64,000 nucleotides of DNA, from the NCBI GenBank assembly GCA_000985875.1, contig CCRI01000001.1:372001-436000 (forward strand), given 5' to 3'. A program made the position numbers and the translations under genes. The DNA is from Neorhizobium galegae bv. officinalis (lineage in GTDB: Bacteria > Pseudomonadota > Alphaproteobacteria > Rhizobiales > Rhizobiaceae). The notes beneath the pieces were generated by a model. That model saw only the letters and a list, made by a program, of their open reading frames with translations, was not told the DNA's origin and searched no databases. Below, one piece after another: positions 19,789-28,285 of this stretch (positions within the stretch are counted from its first letter, which is position 1; every line of letters starts with the position of its first letter).

Positions 19789-20583
19789 ATGAAACAATAT
19801 CTCGATCTTCTTCGGCATGTGATGGAAACCGGAACCGACCGGGGCGACCGCACCGGCAAGGGTACACGCTCGGTGTTCGGCCACCAGATGCGCTTCGACC
19901 TCGCAGAAGGTTTTCCGGTCCTGACGACCAAGAAGCTGCACCTGAGATCGATCATCCACGAACTGCTGTGGTTCCTGAAGGGCGACACCAATATCGCCTA
20001 CCTCAAGGAAAACGGCGTTTCGATCTGGGATGAATGGGCGGACGAAAAGGGCGAGCTCGGCCCCGTCTACGGCTACCAGTGGCGCTCCTGGCCTGCCCCC
20101 GACGGCCGCCATATCGACCAGATCTCGCAACTGATCGAGGGCCTCAAGGTCAACCCCAACTCGCGCCGGCACATCGTGTCGGCCTGGAATGTCGGCCAGC
20201 TCGACGACATGGCGCTGCCCGCCTGCCATTGCCTGTTCCAGTTCTACGTCGCCGACGGCAAGCTCTCCTGCCAACTCTACCAGCGTTCCGCCGACGTCTT
20301 TCTCGGCGTGCCGTTCAACATCGCCTCCTACGCGCTGCTGACGATGATGGTCGCCCAGGTGACGGGGCTGAAACCGGGCGACTTCGTCCATACGCTCGGC
20401 GACACGCATATCTATTCGGACCATTTCGAACAGGCCAGACTGCAGCTGACCCGCACCCCGAAGGCACTGCCCACCATGCGCATCAATCCTGCGGTCAAGG
20501 ACATCTTCTCCTTCCGATTCGAGGATTTCGAACTCGAAGGATATGAGGCCGATCCGCATATCAAGGCGGCGGTGGCGGTGTGA
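19789..20583 (+). CDS. thyA: Thymidylate synthase
   Basis: A 264-residue ThyA, which methylates dUMP to dTMP using methylene-tetrahydrofolate. The length equals that of E. coli ThyA. Visible signatures are [12 protein letters not shown] (dUMP phosphate loop), [11 protein letters not shown], the catalytic cysteine in [12 protein letters not shown] (about 145-156), [20 protein letters not shown] and the closing DIHxH-like region. It is followed by folA with overlapping stop and start, which makes sense because ThyA releases dihydrofolate that FolA must recycle. Confidence 0.98.
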   Translation: MKQYLDLLRHVMETGTDRGDRTGKGTRSVFGHQMRFDLAEGFPVLTTKKLHLRSIIHELLWFLKGDTNIAYLKENGVSIWDEWADEKGELGPVYGYQWRSWPAPDGRHIDQISQLIEGLKVNPNSRRHIVSAWNVGQLDDMALPACHCLFQFYVADGKLSCQLYQRSADVFLGVPFNIASYALLTMMVAQVTGLKPGDFVHTLGDTHIYSDHFEQARLQLTRTPKALPTMRINPAVKDIFSFRFEDFELEGYEADPHIKAAVAV

Positions 20584-21110
20584 GCAGGCCTCGCCTCGTC
20601 GTCATCGCCGCGGTCTCGCAGAACGGCGTCATCGGCCGGGATGGCGACATGCCCTGGAGGCTTTCGACCGATCTCAAGCGGTTCAAGGCGCTGACCTTGG
20701 GCAAGCCGGTCATCGTCGGGCGCAAGACCTTCGACAGTTTTGGCGGCAGGCCTCTCCCGGGCCGGCCGCATGTGGTCGTCACGCGTAATCCGGATTTCCA
20801 CTACGAGGGCGTCGATGTGGCGGCGTCGGTGGACGAGGCACTGAAGATTGCCGGCCGCAGGGCCGAGGAGGCGGGAGCCGACGAGATTTATGTGCTCGGC
20901 GGCGGCGAGATCTATGGCCAGGCGATCCAGATCGCGGACCTGCTGCGCGTTACCCATGTCGAAACCGATATTTCGGACGGGGATACGTTCTTTCCCGCCA
21001 TCGATCCGGCGGTGTTCGAGAAGGTCGATGAGATTGCCGTTCCGGTGGGCGAGAAGGACAGTTATCCGACCCGTTTTACCACTTATGCCCGCCGAACCGC
21101 GACAAACTGA
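20580..21110 (+). CDS. folA: Dihydrofolate reductase
   Basis: A 176-residue NADPH-dependent enzyme that regenerates tetrahydrofolate. Motifs in order: [18 protein letters not shown] (substrate site), [26 protein letters not shown] and [13 protein letters not shown]. The GTG start overlaps the thyA stop, giving translational coupling. The length is slightly above E. coli FolA owing to a C-terminal extension. Confidence 0.97.
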   Translation: MSRPRLVVIAAVSQNGVIGRDGDMPWRLSTDLKRFKALTLGKPVIVGRKTFDSFGGRPLPGRPHVVVTRNPDFHYEGVDVAASVDEALKIAGRRAEEAGADEIYVLGGGEIYGQAIQIADLLRVTHVETDISDGDTFFPAIDPAVFEKVDEIAVPVGEKDSYPTRFTTYARRTATN

Positions 21111-21151
21111 AACATTTCGTTACCGTTGAACGGGAAGTTATTGAACCTGCG

Positions 21152-21180
21152 TTGAAAGCAGGTCGGCGCATCCCTATAAC
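21152..21180 (+). promoter_or_regulatory. Probable hflKC promoter
   Basis: TTGAAA (21152-21157), a spacer of exactly 17 bp and TATAAC (21175-21180), 70 bp before the hflK start; this is the best sigma-70-like match I noticed in the window. Confidence 0.6.
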
Positions 21181-21250
21181 GGGCTATAGCCAGACGGCTG
21201 CCGCACGGCAGGGTCGCGGTTTGGGAGCGAATACGAACAAAGAGGTTTTG

Positions 21251-22345
21251 ATGCCCTGGAGCAATCAGAATGGTGGCGGCGGCGGCCCTTGGGGCGGCGG
21301 TGGCGGTAATAATCAAGGGCCCTGGGGACAGGGACCGAACCGCCCACGCGGCGGCGGGGGCAGCGGCGGTCCGCCCGACCTCGAAGACATCATAAGGCGC
21401 AGTCAGGACCGGCTTCGCAGCGTGATGCCCGGCGGCTTCAACGGCGGCGCCTTCGCGATCGTGCTCGTCGTGATCATTGCCTTCCTCGCCTTCCAGTCCG
21501 TCTATACGGTTCAGCCGGACGAGCGCGGGGTCGAACTGCGTTTCGGCCGCCCGAAGGACGAAATCTCCATGCCGGGCCTGCATTTCCATTTCTGGCCCTT
21601 CGAATCCGTCGAGATCGTCAAGGTCACCGAACAGCAGCAGAATATCGGCGCGGCTCGGGGCTCCAGTTCCAATGCGGGCTGGATGCTGACGGGCGACCAG
21701 AACATCGTCAACGTCCAGTTCTCGGTTCTGTTCACGGTCACCGACCCGAAGGCCTATCTCTTCAACCTGGAGGGCCCGGCTTCGACGCTGCAGCAGGTTT
21801 CCGAGAGCGCCATGCGCGAAGTCGTCGGCCGTCGTCCGGCGCAGGACATCTTCCGCGACAACCGCGAAGGCATCTCGACCGAGGTGCGCAACATCATCCA
21901 GGGCACGATGGACACCTACGGCTCCGGCCTTTCCATCAATGCCGTACCGATCGAGGATGCAGCGCCGCCGCGTGAAGTGGCCGACGCCTTCGAAGAAGTG
22001 CAGCGTGCCGAACAGGACGAGGACCGTTTCGTCGAAGAGGCGAACCAGTACGCCAACCAGAAGCTCGGCCAGGCTCGCGGTCAGTCAGCCCAGGTCCGCG
22101 AAGAGGCATCCGCCTACAAGGACAGGGTCGTCAACGAAGCGCAGGGCGAGGCGCAGCGCTTCGTCTCGATCTACAACGAATATGCCAATGCGCCTGAAGT
22201 CACGCGCCGGCGCATCTTCCTCGAAACCATGGAAGCGGTCCTGAAGAACTCCAACAAGATCATTCTGGACAGCAAGGACGGCGTCGTTCCCTATCTGCCG
22301 CTCAACGAGATGATGAAGCAGCCGACACAGGGAGGCACCCGATGA
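21251..22345 (+). CDS. hflK: HflK, membrane regulator subunit of FtsH protease
   Basis: A 364-residue stomatin/prohibitin-family (SPFH) protein. The N-terminus is Gly/Asn/Pro-rich (about 1-40), followed by one membrane segment (AFAIVLVVIIAFLAFQSVYTV, about 73-93) and the SPFH domain beginning VQPDERGVELRFGRP. A Glu/Gln/Ala coiled coil follows at about 245-315. HflK and HflC form a large periplasmic-facing cage around FtsH. The ATG at 21251 is chosen for the AGAGG site and the typical MPWSNQNGGGG start. It overlaps hflC by ATGA. Confidence 0.96.
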   Translation: MPWSNQNGGGGGPWGGGGGNNQGPWGQGPNRPRGGGGSGGPPDLEDIIRRSQDRLRSVMPGGFNGGAFAIVLVVIIAFLAFQSVYTVQPDERGVELRFGRPKDEISMPGLHFHFWPFESVEIVKVTEQQQNIGAARGSSSNAGWMLTGDQNIVNVQFSVLFTVTDPKAYLFNLEGPASTLQQVSESAMREVVGRRPAQDIFRDNREGISTEVRNIIQGTMDTYGSGLSINAVPIEDAAPPREVADAFEEVQRAEQDEDRFVEEANQYANQKLGQARGQSAQVREEASAYKDRVVNEAQGEAQRFVSIYNEYANAPEVTRRRIFLETMEAVLKNSNKIILDSKDGVVPYLPLNEMMKQPTQGGTR

Positions 22346-23292
22346 ACTCCAATCGACTCCCCGCATTCCTGATCGGCCTCGCCGTCCTGCTCATGCTCAT
22401 CTATTCGTCGGTCTTCGTGGTCAACGAGCGCGAACAGGCGATCGTCGTCCGTTTCGGCGAAATCCAGGACGTCAAGCGCGAGCCGGGCATCTATTTCAAG
22501 CTGCCCTTCGCATTCATGGATGCCGACCGCGTCCAGTATGTCGAGGACCGGGCATTGCGCTTCGATCTCGACAATATCCGCGTCCAGGTGCGCGGCGGTG
22601 CCTTCTATGAAGTTGACGCTTTCGTCGTCTACTCGATCACCGATCCGCGCCTCTTCCGGGAAACGGTGTCGGGCGACCGCGAATCGGCCGAATCGCGCCT
22701 TCGCACCCGACTCGATGCGGCTTTGCGCCGGGTCTACGGTCTGCGCAATTTCGACGCGGCGCTTTCCAACGAGCGCTCTTCGATGATGCAGGAGGTCCGT
22801 GCCGACCTGAGTGCTGCGGCGGAAACCCTCGGGCTCGCGATCCGCGACGTTCGTATCCGCCGGACCGACCTCACCCAGGAAGTGTCGCAGCAGACCTTCC
22901 AGCGCATGAAGGCGGAACGTCTTGCAGAAGCTGAATTGATCCGCGCTCGTGGTAACGAGCAGGGCCAGCGCCGCCGCGCCATCGCCGACCGCCAGGTCGT
23001 CGAGTTCGTCTCGGAAGCGCAGCGGGATGCGGAAATCATGCGCGGTCAGGGCGACGCCGAACGCAACAAGATCTTCGGCGAGGCCTTCCAGCGTGATCCG
23101 GCCTTCTTCGAGTTCTACCGTACCATGCGTGCCTACGTGGCTGCACTTGCCGACAACGGCACGACGCTGGTGCTGTCGCCGGATTCGGAATTCTTCCGGT
23201 TCTTCAACTCGTCCGCAGGTCAGGCACTTGCGCCGATCCAGCCTCCGGGCCGGCCGGCGCCGCTTGCCGCGCCCGCAGCGCCGGCGAACTGA
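22342..23292 (+). CDS. hflC: HflC, membrane regulator subunit of FtsH protease
   Basis: A 316-residue SPFH protein and partner of HflK. One membrane segment near the N-terminus (about 7-27) is followed by VNEREQAIVVRFGEI, the SPFH domain, a coiled coil with repeated Arg/Glu/Ala (LAEAELIRARGNEQGQRRR) and a Pro/Ala-rich tail. Translational coupling to hflK and a terminator right after the stop define a two-gene operon. Confidence 0.96.
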   Translation: MNSNRLPAFLIGLAVLLMLIYSSVFVVNEREQAIVVRFGEIQDVKREPGIYFKLPFAFMDADRVQYVEDRALRFDLDNIRVQVRGGAFYEVDAFVVYSITDPRLFRETVSGDRESAESRLRTRLDAALRRVYGLRNFDAALSNERSSMMQEVRADLSAAAETLGLAIRDVRIRRTDLTQEVSQQTFQRMKAERLAEAELIRARGNEQGQRRRAIADRQVVEFVSEAQRDAEIMRGQGDAERNKIFGEAFQRDPAFFEFYRTMRAYVAALADNGTTLVLSPDSEFFRFFNSSAGQALAPIQPPGRPAPLAAPAAPAN

Positions 23293-23304
23293 TCCGACAA
23301 GCTT

Positions 23305-23328
23305 GGGGCGGCGCAAAGCCGCCCCTTT
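23305..23328 (+). terminator. Rho-independent terminator of hflKC
   Basis: Stem GGGGCGGC, loop GCAAA, stem GCCGCCCC, then TTT, starting 12 bp after the hflC stop. Confidence 0.75.
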
Positions 23329-23513
23329 CGTGACAAGACCATCCACAGGCGTGACGGTAGAGGGCGCGATCCTCACGAAAAGGTAATTTCCACAGTCGTC
23401 ATTCCGCCTTATGCTCTGCCGAAACTCCGCCCGATTCAAAGGTTCCTATAGCCTGCCCGGATGGAGACCGCTCTTCCGGGGTGACGCGGACAATCCAACA
23501 GCGAGGACGCCAG

Positions 23514-25160
23514 ATGGCCCATTCGGTTCGATCGACCTTCAAGCGCAGCGTCACGCTTGCGGCAACTTTTGCCCTGCTGGCGGCACCCTTGCAGGCGGTT
23601 GCCCAGACCCCGGTCCCTGCCGCTCCGGGGCAGAATGCCAATCCGCCGGCCGCCGGCTCTCCGGGCGCCATGCTGCCCGCTCCGCCGACACCGTCTCCGA
23701 CCATCAACCCGCCTCCGGCTCCCGGACCTATCGCGGGCGCCGGTCCGGGGTCGATCGCCGACCTCGCCGAGGGCCTGCTCGATGCCGTCGTCAACATCTC
23801 CACCTCCCAGAGCGTCAAGGACCAAGGGGCCGGCCCGCAGCCTCAGATCCAGGAAGGTTCGCCATTCCAGGAGTTTTTCGAGGATTTCTTCGATGGCCAG
23901 GGCGGTCAGAACGGCAACCAGAAGGTTTCTTCGCTCGGCTCCGGCTTCGTGATCGATCCCTCCGGCTACGTGGTCACCAACAACCACGTCATCGAGGGCG
24001 CCGACGACATCGAGGTGATTTTCCCGAACGGCTCGAAGCTCAAGGCCAGGCTGGTCGGCACCGACACCAAGACCGACCTGTCGGTCCTGAAGGTCGAGCC
24101 CAAGGCGCCGCTCAAGGCCGTGCGTTTCGGCGATTCCCGCCGCATGCGGATCGGCGACTGGGTGATGGCGATCGGCAACCCGTTCGGCCTCGGCGGATCC
24201 GTGACATTGGGCATCATCTCGGCCCGCGGCCGCAACATCAATGCCGGCCCCTATGACAACTTCATCCAGACGGATGCGGCCATCAACAAGGGCAATTCCG
24301 GCGGCCCGCTGTTCAACATGCGCGGCGAGGTGATCGGCATCAATACCGCGATCATTTCACCGTCCGGCGGTTCGATCGGCATCGGTTTCGCCGTGCCGAC
24401 GGAGCTCGCCGAAAATGTCGTGCATCAGCTGACCGAATTCGGCGAGACGCGCCGCGGCTGGCTCGGCGTGCGCATCCAGCCGGTCACCGACGACGTGGCG
24501 GCAAGCCTCGGCCTCGACAAGGCGCGCGGCGCGCTGGTATCCGGCGTCGTCAACGGGGGGCCGATCAAGAACGGCGAAATCAAGGCCGGCGACGTGATTC
24601 TCACCTTCGACGGCCAGTCCGTCAATGAGATGCGCGACCTGCCGCGCATCGTTGCGGAAAGCCCGGTCAGCAAGGAAGTCGACGTGGTGATCCTGCGCGA
24701 CGGCAAGCAGCAGACCGTCAAGGTGACGCTCGGCCGCCTGGAGGATAGCGCCGATCCGGAGGAGGAAGACGACCAGCCGGCCCTGCCGGAAGGCCAGGGC
24801 GAGAACAAGACACCTGACAACAACGCGCCCGGAGACCAGAAGGGCGAACTCAGCCAAGATCCTGCCGCAGCCTTCGGCATGACGCTCGCCGTGCTCGACG
24901 AGGACCGCCGCAAGAGTTTCAGTATCGTCGAAAGCGTCGAAGGTGTGCTGATCACCGCCGTCGCGCCGAACTCGCCTGCGGCCCAGAAGGGGTTGAAGGT
25001 CGGTGAGGTCGTGGTCGAAGTGGCTCAGGATTTCGTCGAAAGCCCGGCCGACGTCGTCAAGCGAATCTCGGTCCTGAAGTCCGAGGGCCGGCGCAATGCG
25101 CATGTGATGATCTCGGATCCTTCCGGAAACCTGCGCTTCGTAGCGTTGCCGCTGGAGTAG
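23514..25160 (+). CDS. degP: Periplasmic Do/DegP-family serine protease
   Basis: A 548-residue HtrA protease/chaperone. A signal peptide (to AVAQ, about 31) is followed by a Pro/Ala-rich linker and the trypsin-like domain with His in VVTNNHVIEG (about 157), Asp in KTDLSVLKV (about 187) and Ser in NKGNSGGPLF (about 262). Two PDZ domains follow (about 300-390 and 455-545), separated by an acidic Pro/Glu/Asn linker. It degrades or refolds damaged envelope proteins. GAGGA precedes the ATG at 23514. Placement after hflKC links two envelope proteolysis systems. Confidence 0.95.
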   Translation: MAHSVRSTFKRSVTLAATFALLAAPLQAVAQTPVPAAPGQNANPPAAGSPGAMLPAPPTPSPTINPPPAPGPIAGAGPGSIADLAEGLLDAVVNISTSQSVKDQGAGPQPQIQEGSPFQEFFEDFFDGQGGQNGNQKVSSLGSGFVIDPSGYVVTNNHVIEGADDIEVIFPNGSKLKARLVGTDTKTDLSVLKVEPKAPLKAVRFGDSRRMRIGDWVMAIGNPFGLGGSVTLGIISARGRNINAGPYDNFIQTDAAINKGNSGGPLFNMRGEVIGINTAIISPSGGSIGIGFAVPTELAENVVHQLTEFGETRRGWLGVRIQPVTDDVAASLGLDKARGALVSGVVNGGPIKNGEIKAGDVILTFDGQSVNEMRDLPRIVAESPVSKEVDVVILRDGKQQTVKVTLGRLEDSADPEEEDDQPALPEGQGENKTPDNNAPGDQKGELSQDPAAAFGMTLAVLDEDRRKSFSIVESVEGVLITAVAPNSPAAQKGLKVGEVVVEVAQDFVESPADVVKRISVLKSEGRRNAHVMISDPSGNLRFVALPLE

Positions 25161-25175
25161 GCTTAAAGCGAACGG

Positions 25176-25778
25176 TCAGCGGATGCGTCCCGCGGCCGCT
25201 CTCTGGCGCTGCCACTCATCGCGCGTCACCGCATAGACCACATGCGGTTTCAGATGCGGATGCGTATCCGGAACCCGCGGGTGATCGAAATCCATGCCGG
25301 TGATGCGATGCAGGCCGAGCCGCTTCATCACGGCGGTCGATCGCCGGTTTTCGCCGACCGCGAAGGAGACGACCGCATCGAGGTGCTTTTCGCCGAAGGC
25401 GAAGTCCAGCAGCGCGCGGGCTGCTTCCGTCACATAACCATTGCCCCAGAACCGGGTCGCCAGCCGCCAGCCGATCTCTACCGTTTCGATCGGAAAGATA
25501 TCCGGCATGTTGGCGAGCGACAGGCCGCAGAAACCCATGGGCTCCTGCGTTTCCTTCAGTTCCAGCGCGTAAAAGCCGAGCCCGGTTTCGGTGATCGCGT
25601 CGTTGAGTTTTCCCAGAAAGGCATCGGCCTCTTCGTAAGTGCGGCGGAACGGGAAAAATTCCATCACCTTCGGATCGGAGTTGATCTCGCGAAAAAGATC
25701 GCGGTCGCTGTCGATCCATCTTCTGAGGCGCAGGCGCTCGGTTTCGAGGATGATCCGTGGGGGCATGGTGGTGCGCAT
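25176..25778 (-). CDS. GNAT family N-acetyltransferase (RimJ/RimL-like)
   Basis: A 200-residue acetyltransferase of the Acetyltransf_3 type: LETERLRLRRWIDSD at the start, then the acetyl-CoA loop region RFWGNGYVTEAARALLDFAF (about 116-135) and SFAVGENRRSTAVMKRLGL (about 147-165). The substrate, either a protein N-terminus or a small amine, cannot be told. The start at 25778 lies 5 bp past the antitoxin stop, so the gene may be transcribed with the toxin-antitoxin pair; an ATG at 25766 is also possible. Confidence 0.85.
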   Translation of the reverse strand: MRTTMPPRIILETERLRLRRWIDSDRDLFREINSDPKVMEFFPFRRTYEEADAFLGKLNDAITETGLGFYALELKETQEPMGFCGLSLANMPDIFPIETVEIGWRLATRFWGNGYVTEAARALLDFAFGEKHLDAVVSFAVGENRRSTAVMKRLGLHRITGMDFDHPRVPDTHPHLKPHVVYAVTRDEWQRQRAAAGRIR

Positions 25779-25782
25779 TACC

Positions 25783-26097
25783 CTACGACGCCGACGAGGA
25801 GGATTTCGGTTTTTGAAAGCTGATGCGCAGTTTGGTGCCGGTCGCATCGGCGAAACGTTGCAGGGTGCGGGTGGAGGGCATGGACCGGCCGCTCTCCAGC
25901 CGCGCGATGGCCGCCTGCGTCGTACCCATGGCCTTGGCGACGTCTTCCTGCGTCATGGAAGCCTGGGCACGTGCCTTGATCAGGGCCTCCGCGAGGGCGA
26001 ACTCCTCTTCGAGGGCATCGTAGGCCGCGACAAATTCGGGGTCCTTGCGCCACTCTTCAAAGGCATCTCGAGCGAGCAGACTATGTCGTTTCGTCAT
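25783..26097 (-). CDS. Xre/HigA-like antitoxin with helix-turn-helix
   Basis: A 104-residue protein with an N-terminal acidic helix region and a Cro/CI-type helix-turn-helix (MTQEDVAKAMGTTQAAIARLESG, about 48-70; PSTRTLQRFADATG follows). It is the second gene of a toxin-antitoxin pair, its ATG overlapping the toxin stop (ATGA). As in other HigBA-type modules the antitoxin should both neutralise the toxin and repress the shared promoter through the palindrome upstream. Confidence 0.88.
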   Translation of the reverse strand: MTKRHSLLARDAFEEWRKDPEFVAAYDALEEEFALAEALIKARAQASMTQEDVAKAMGTTQAAIARLESGRSMPSTRTLQRFADATGTKLRISFQKPKSSSSAS

Positions 26098-26417
26098 TTG
26101 ACCTCCTTCGCTTTCTTCAGCGCGAATTCGATGCCGCGCCGCGGCGTTTTCTGAGTTTTCTTACGAAAAACATGCACGACAACGACGCGTCTTTCTTTCA
26201 CCGTGATATAGGCGGCACGGGCGATGCCATCGCGCCCCGTTAGGCGCATTTCCCAAACGGGGCCTTCGAGATGCTTCACATATGGCGCGCGCATCCCGGC
26301 AAGGCCATGGTCTTCGATCAGGTGCGAGATGCGCTCGAAGACCGCACGCATGTCCAAGGGAAGGGAATAGAGTTTTTCCCTTACTTCAGCATTGAGAAAC
26401 TCAATCGTCCAACGCAT
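26094..26417 (-). CDS. RelE/HigB-like toxin (phage gp49-like family)
   Basis: A 107-residue basic protein with the RelE/ParE fold pattern: MRWTIEFLNAEVREKLYSLP, VKHLEGPVWEMRLTGRDGIARAAYI, VVVVHVFRKKTQKTPRRGIEFALKKA. The LxGxxWEMR and F-R-K-K-T-Q-K-T-P motifs are typical of the Gp49-like group, whose members cleave mRNA on the ribosome. Toxin-first order is usual for this group. In-frame ATGs at 26429 and 26447 are alternatives; none has a strong ribosome-binding site, so translation may be weak or start very near the transcript end. Confidence 0.85.
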   Translation of the reverse strand: MRWTIEFLNAEVREKLYSLPLDMRAVFERISHLIEDHGLAGMRAPYVKHLEGPVWEMRLTGRDGIARAAYITVKERRVVVVHVFRKKTQKTPRRGIEFALKKAKEVK

Positions 26418-26430
26418 GAAATATACCATT

Positions 26431-26481
26431 TTTGCAATGATTTTCAATGCAAATGATGCGATGTATATTTCAGTCCGTCAA
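26431..26481 (-). promoter_or_regulatory. Toxin-antitoxin promoter with overlapping palindromic operator
   Basis: On the minus strand TTGACG (26481-26476), a 17-bp spacer and CATCAT (26458-26453) form a promoter. An inverted repeat TTTGCAaTGA-TTT-TCAaTGCAAA (26431-26453), with one central mismatch per arm, covers the presumed start of transcription, as expected for autorepression by the Xre antitoxin. Confidence 0.6.
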
Positions 26482-26496
26482 TCGCAAGGGTTGCAA

Positions 26497-27387
26497 TCAG
26501 GCCGCAACGAAATCCGTCTTGCGATAACCCTGAATATAGAGAAGGGCTGTCAGGTCGCCGTGGTCGATGCGCATCTTGGCCTGGGCGGCGACGGTGGGCT
26601 TGGCGTGCAGCGCGACGCCGGAGCCGGCAATGCCGAGCATGCCGAGATCGTTGGCGCCGTCACCGACGGCGATCGTGTCTTGCGGGGAGATGCCGAGCTT
26701 TTCCGCGATGGCAAGGAGCGCGTCCACCTTGGCCTGTTTGCCGAGGATGGGTTCGGCGACCTCGCCGGTGAGGATGCCGTCCTTTTCGAGCAGAATGTTG
26801 GCGCGGTTCTCGTCGAAGCCGAGCGTCGCGGCGATGCGGCTGGTGAAGACGGTGAAGCCGCCGGATACGAGGGCGGCGTAATGCCCCCTGGCCTTCATGG
26901 TGGCGATCAGTTCCGGCCCGCCCGAGGTCAGCGTGATGCGCTGGGCGATCACATCATCAACGACGCTGATCGGCAGGCCTTTCAAGAGTGCGACGCGTTC
27001 GCGAAGCGCGGGTTCGAAGGCGATCTCGCCGTTCATGGCGCGGGCGGTGATCGTCGCGACCTTGTCCTTCAGTCCGACGACATCGGCAAGCTCGTCGATG
27101 CATTCCTGGCCGATCATGGTCGAATCCATGTCGGCGATCAGGAATTTCTTGCGGCGGGTATCCGCGTCCTGGATGACGAGATCGATCGGCGCGTTGCCGA
27201 TGACGGCCCTCAGCGCGGCCTCGGCCGCTTCGATATCGGAACCGTCGCGCAGCGCGATATCGCAGGCGATACCATCTGCCAGCCAGTAGAGACCCGAGGC
27301 TTTCATCGCCTCTGCCGCTTGTTCTCCGAGCTTGGAACTGAGAACGGGGTTTGACGGATGGGCAATGAGCGTGGCAACGAAAGCCAT
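26497..27387 (-). CDS. serB: Phosphoserine phosphatase
   Basis: A 296-residue HAD-superfamily enzyme for the last step of serine synthesis. An N-terminal regulatory-like region (1-75) precedes the catalytic core: DMDST (86-90, nucleophile Asp), the SGGF block (VSGGFTVFTSRIA) and GDGANDLGML (about 242-251, metal-binding aspartates). The ATG at 27387 gives the standard rhizobial start (MAFVATLIAHPSNP). Its start codon directly abuts that of miaA on the other strand. Confidence 0.95.
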   Translation of the reverse strand: MAFVATLIAHPSNPVLSSKLGEQAAEAMKASGLYWLADGIACDIALRDGSDIEAAEAALRAVIGNAPIDLVIQDADTRRKKFLIADMDSTMIGQECIDELADVVGLKDKVATITARAMNGEIAFEPALRERVALLKGLPISVVDDVIAQRITLTSGGPELIATMKARGHYAALVSGGFTVFTSRIAATLGFDENRANILLEKDGILTGEVAEPILGKQAKVDALLAIAEKLGISPQDTIAVGDGANDLGMLGIAGSGVALHAKPTVAAQAKMRIDHGDLTALLYIQGYRKTDFVAA

Positions 27388-28278
27388 ATGAGCGACCTTA
27401 TCGACAATTTTGATGCGATCCTGATAACCGGGCCGACGGCCAGCGGCAAGTCGGCGCTTGCATTGCGCCTGGCCCGCGAGAAAAACGGCGTTGTCATCAA
27501 TGCCGACAGCATGCAGGTCTACGACACGCTGCGGGTCCTGACGGCGCGACCGGCAGACGACGAGATGGAGGGCGTGCCGCATCTTCTCTACGGGCATGTG
27601 CCGGCGACGCGCGCCTATTCGACCGGCGAATGGCTGCGCGACGTGACGGCGCTTCTGCCGGAACTTGCGCGCGAACGCCGGCTGCCGGTCTTCGTCGGCG
27701 GCACGGGGCTTTATTTCAAGGCGTTGACGGGTGGCCTTTCCGACATGCCGGAAATCTCGCAGGATATCCGCTGCGAGGTGCGCCTGCGTCTCAAGGAGGA
27801 AGGACCGGAGGCGCTGCATGCGGAACTTTCGGCACGCGACGCGCCGGTAGCGGCGGGCCTCGAGCCGAAGGACGGGCAGCGGATCGTGAGAGCGCTCGAA
27901 GTTCTGGCGGAGACCGGCCGCTCCATCGCGGAATTCCAGGGCAGGCAGGGGCCGATGGTAATCGATCCTTCGCGGGCGAAGAAGCTCGTCGTGCTGCCGG
28001 ACAGAAAGCTCCTGCACGATCGTATCGACCGCCGCTTCGAGACGATGCTGGAGACCGGTGCCGTGGATGAGGTGAGGGCGCTGCTGGCGCTCGATCCTGC
28101 ACCCGACCTGCCCGTCATGAAGGCAATCGGCGTCACCCAGATCGCCGAGATGCTGGAGGGCCGCATGAGCCGGGAAGACGTGATCGAACGCGGCTCGGCA
28201 TTGACGCGCCAATATGCCAAGCGGCAGATGACCTGGTTTCGCAACCAGATGGACGAAAGCTGGGAGCGGCTGGCCTGA
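27388..28278 (+). CDS. miaA: tRNA dimethylallyltransferase
   Basis: A 296-residue enzyme that adds a dimethylallyl group to A37 of tRNAs reading UNN codons. P-loop GPTASGKSA (about 15-23), INADSMQVYDTLRVLTARP, VGGTGLYFKALTGG and the C-terminal QYAKRQMTWFRNQ are all MiaA signatures. The ATG at 27388 is chosen by family length; the alternative ATG at 27358 would overlap serB by 30 bp. No spacer separates it from serB, so its ribosome-binding site and promoter must lie inside serB. Confidence 0.93.
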   Translation: MSDLIDNFDAILITGPTASGKSALALRLAREKNGVVINADSMQVYDTLRVLTARPADDEMEGVPHLLYGHVPATRAYSTGEWLRDVTALLPELARERRLPVFVGGTGLYFKALTGGLSDMPEISQDIRCEVRLRLKEEGPEALHAELSARDAPVAAGLEPKDGQRIVRALEVLAETGRSIAEFQGRQGPMVIDPSRAKKLVVLPDRKLLHDRIDRRFETMLETGAVDEVRALLALDPAPDLPVMKAIGVTQIAEMLEGRMSREDVIERGSALTRQYAKRQMTWFRNQMDESWERLA

Positions 28279-28285
28279 GGCCGGC

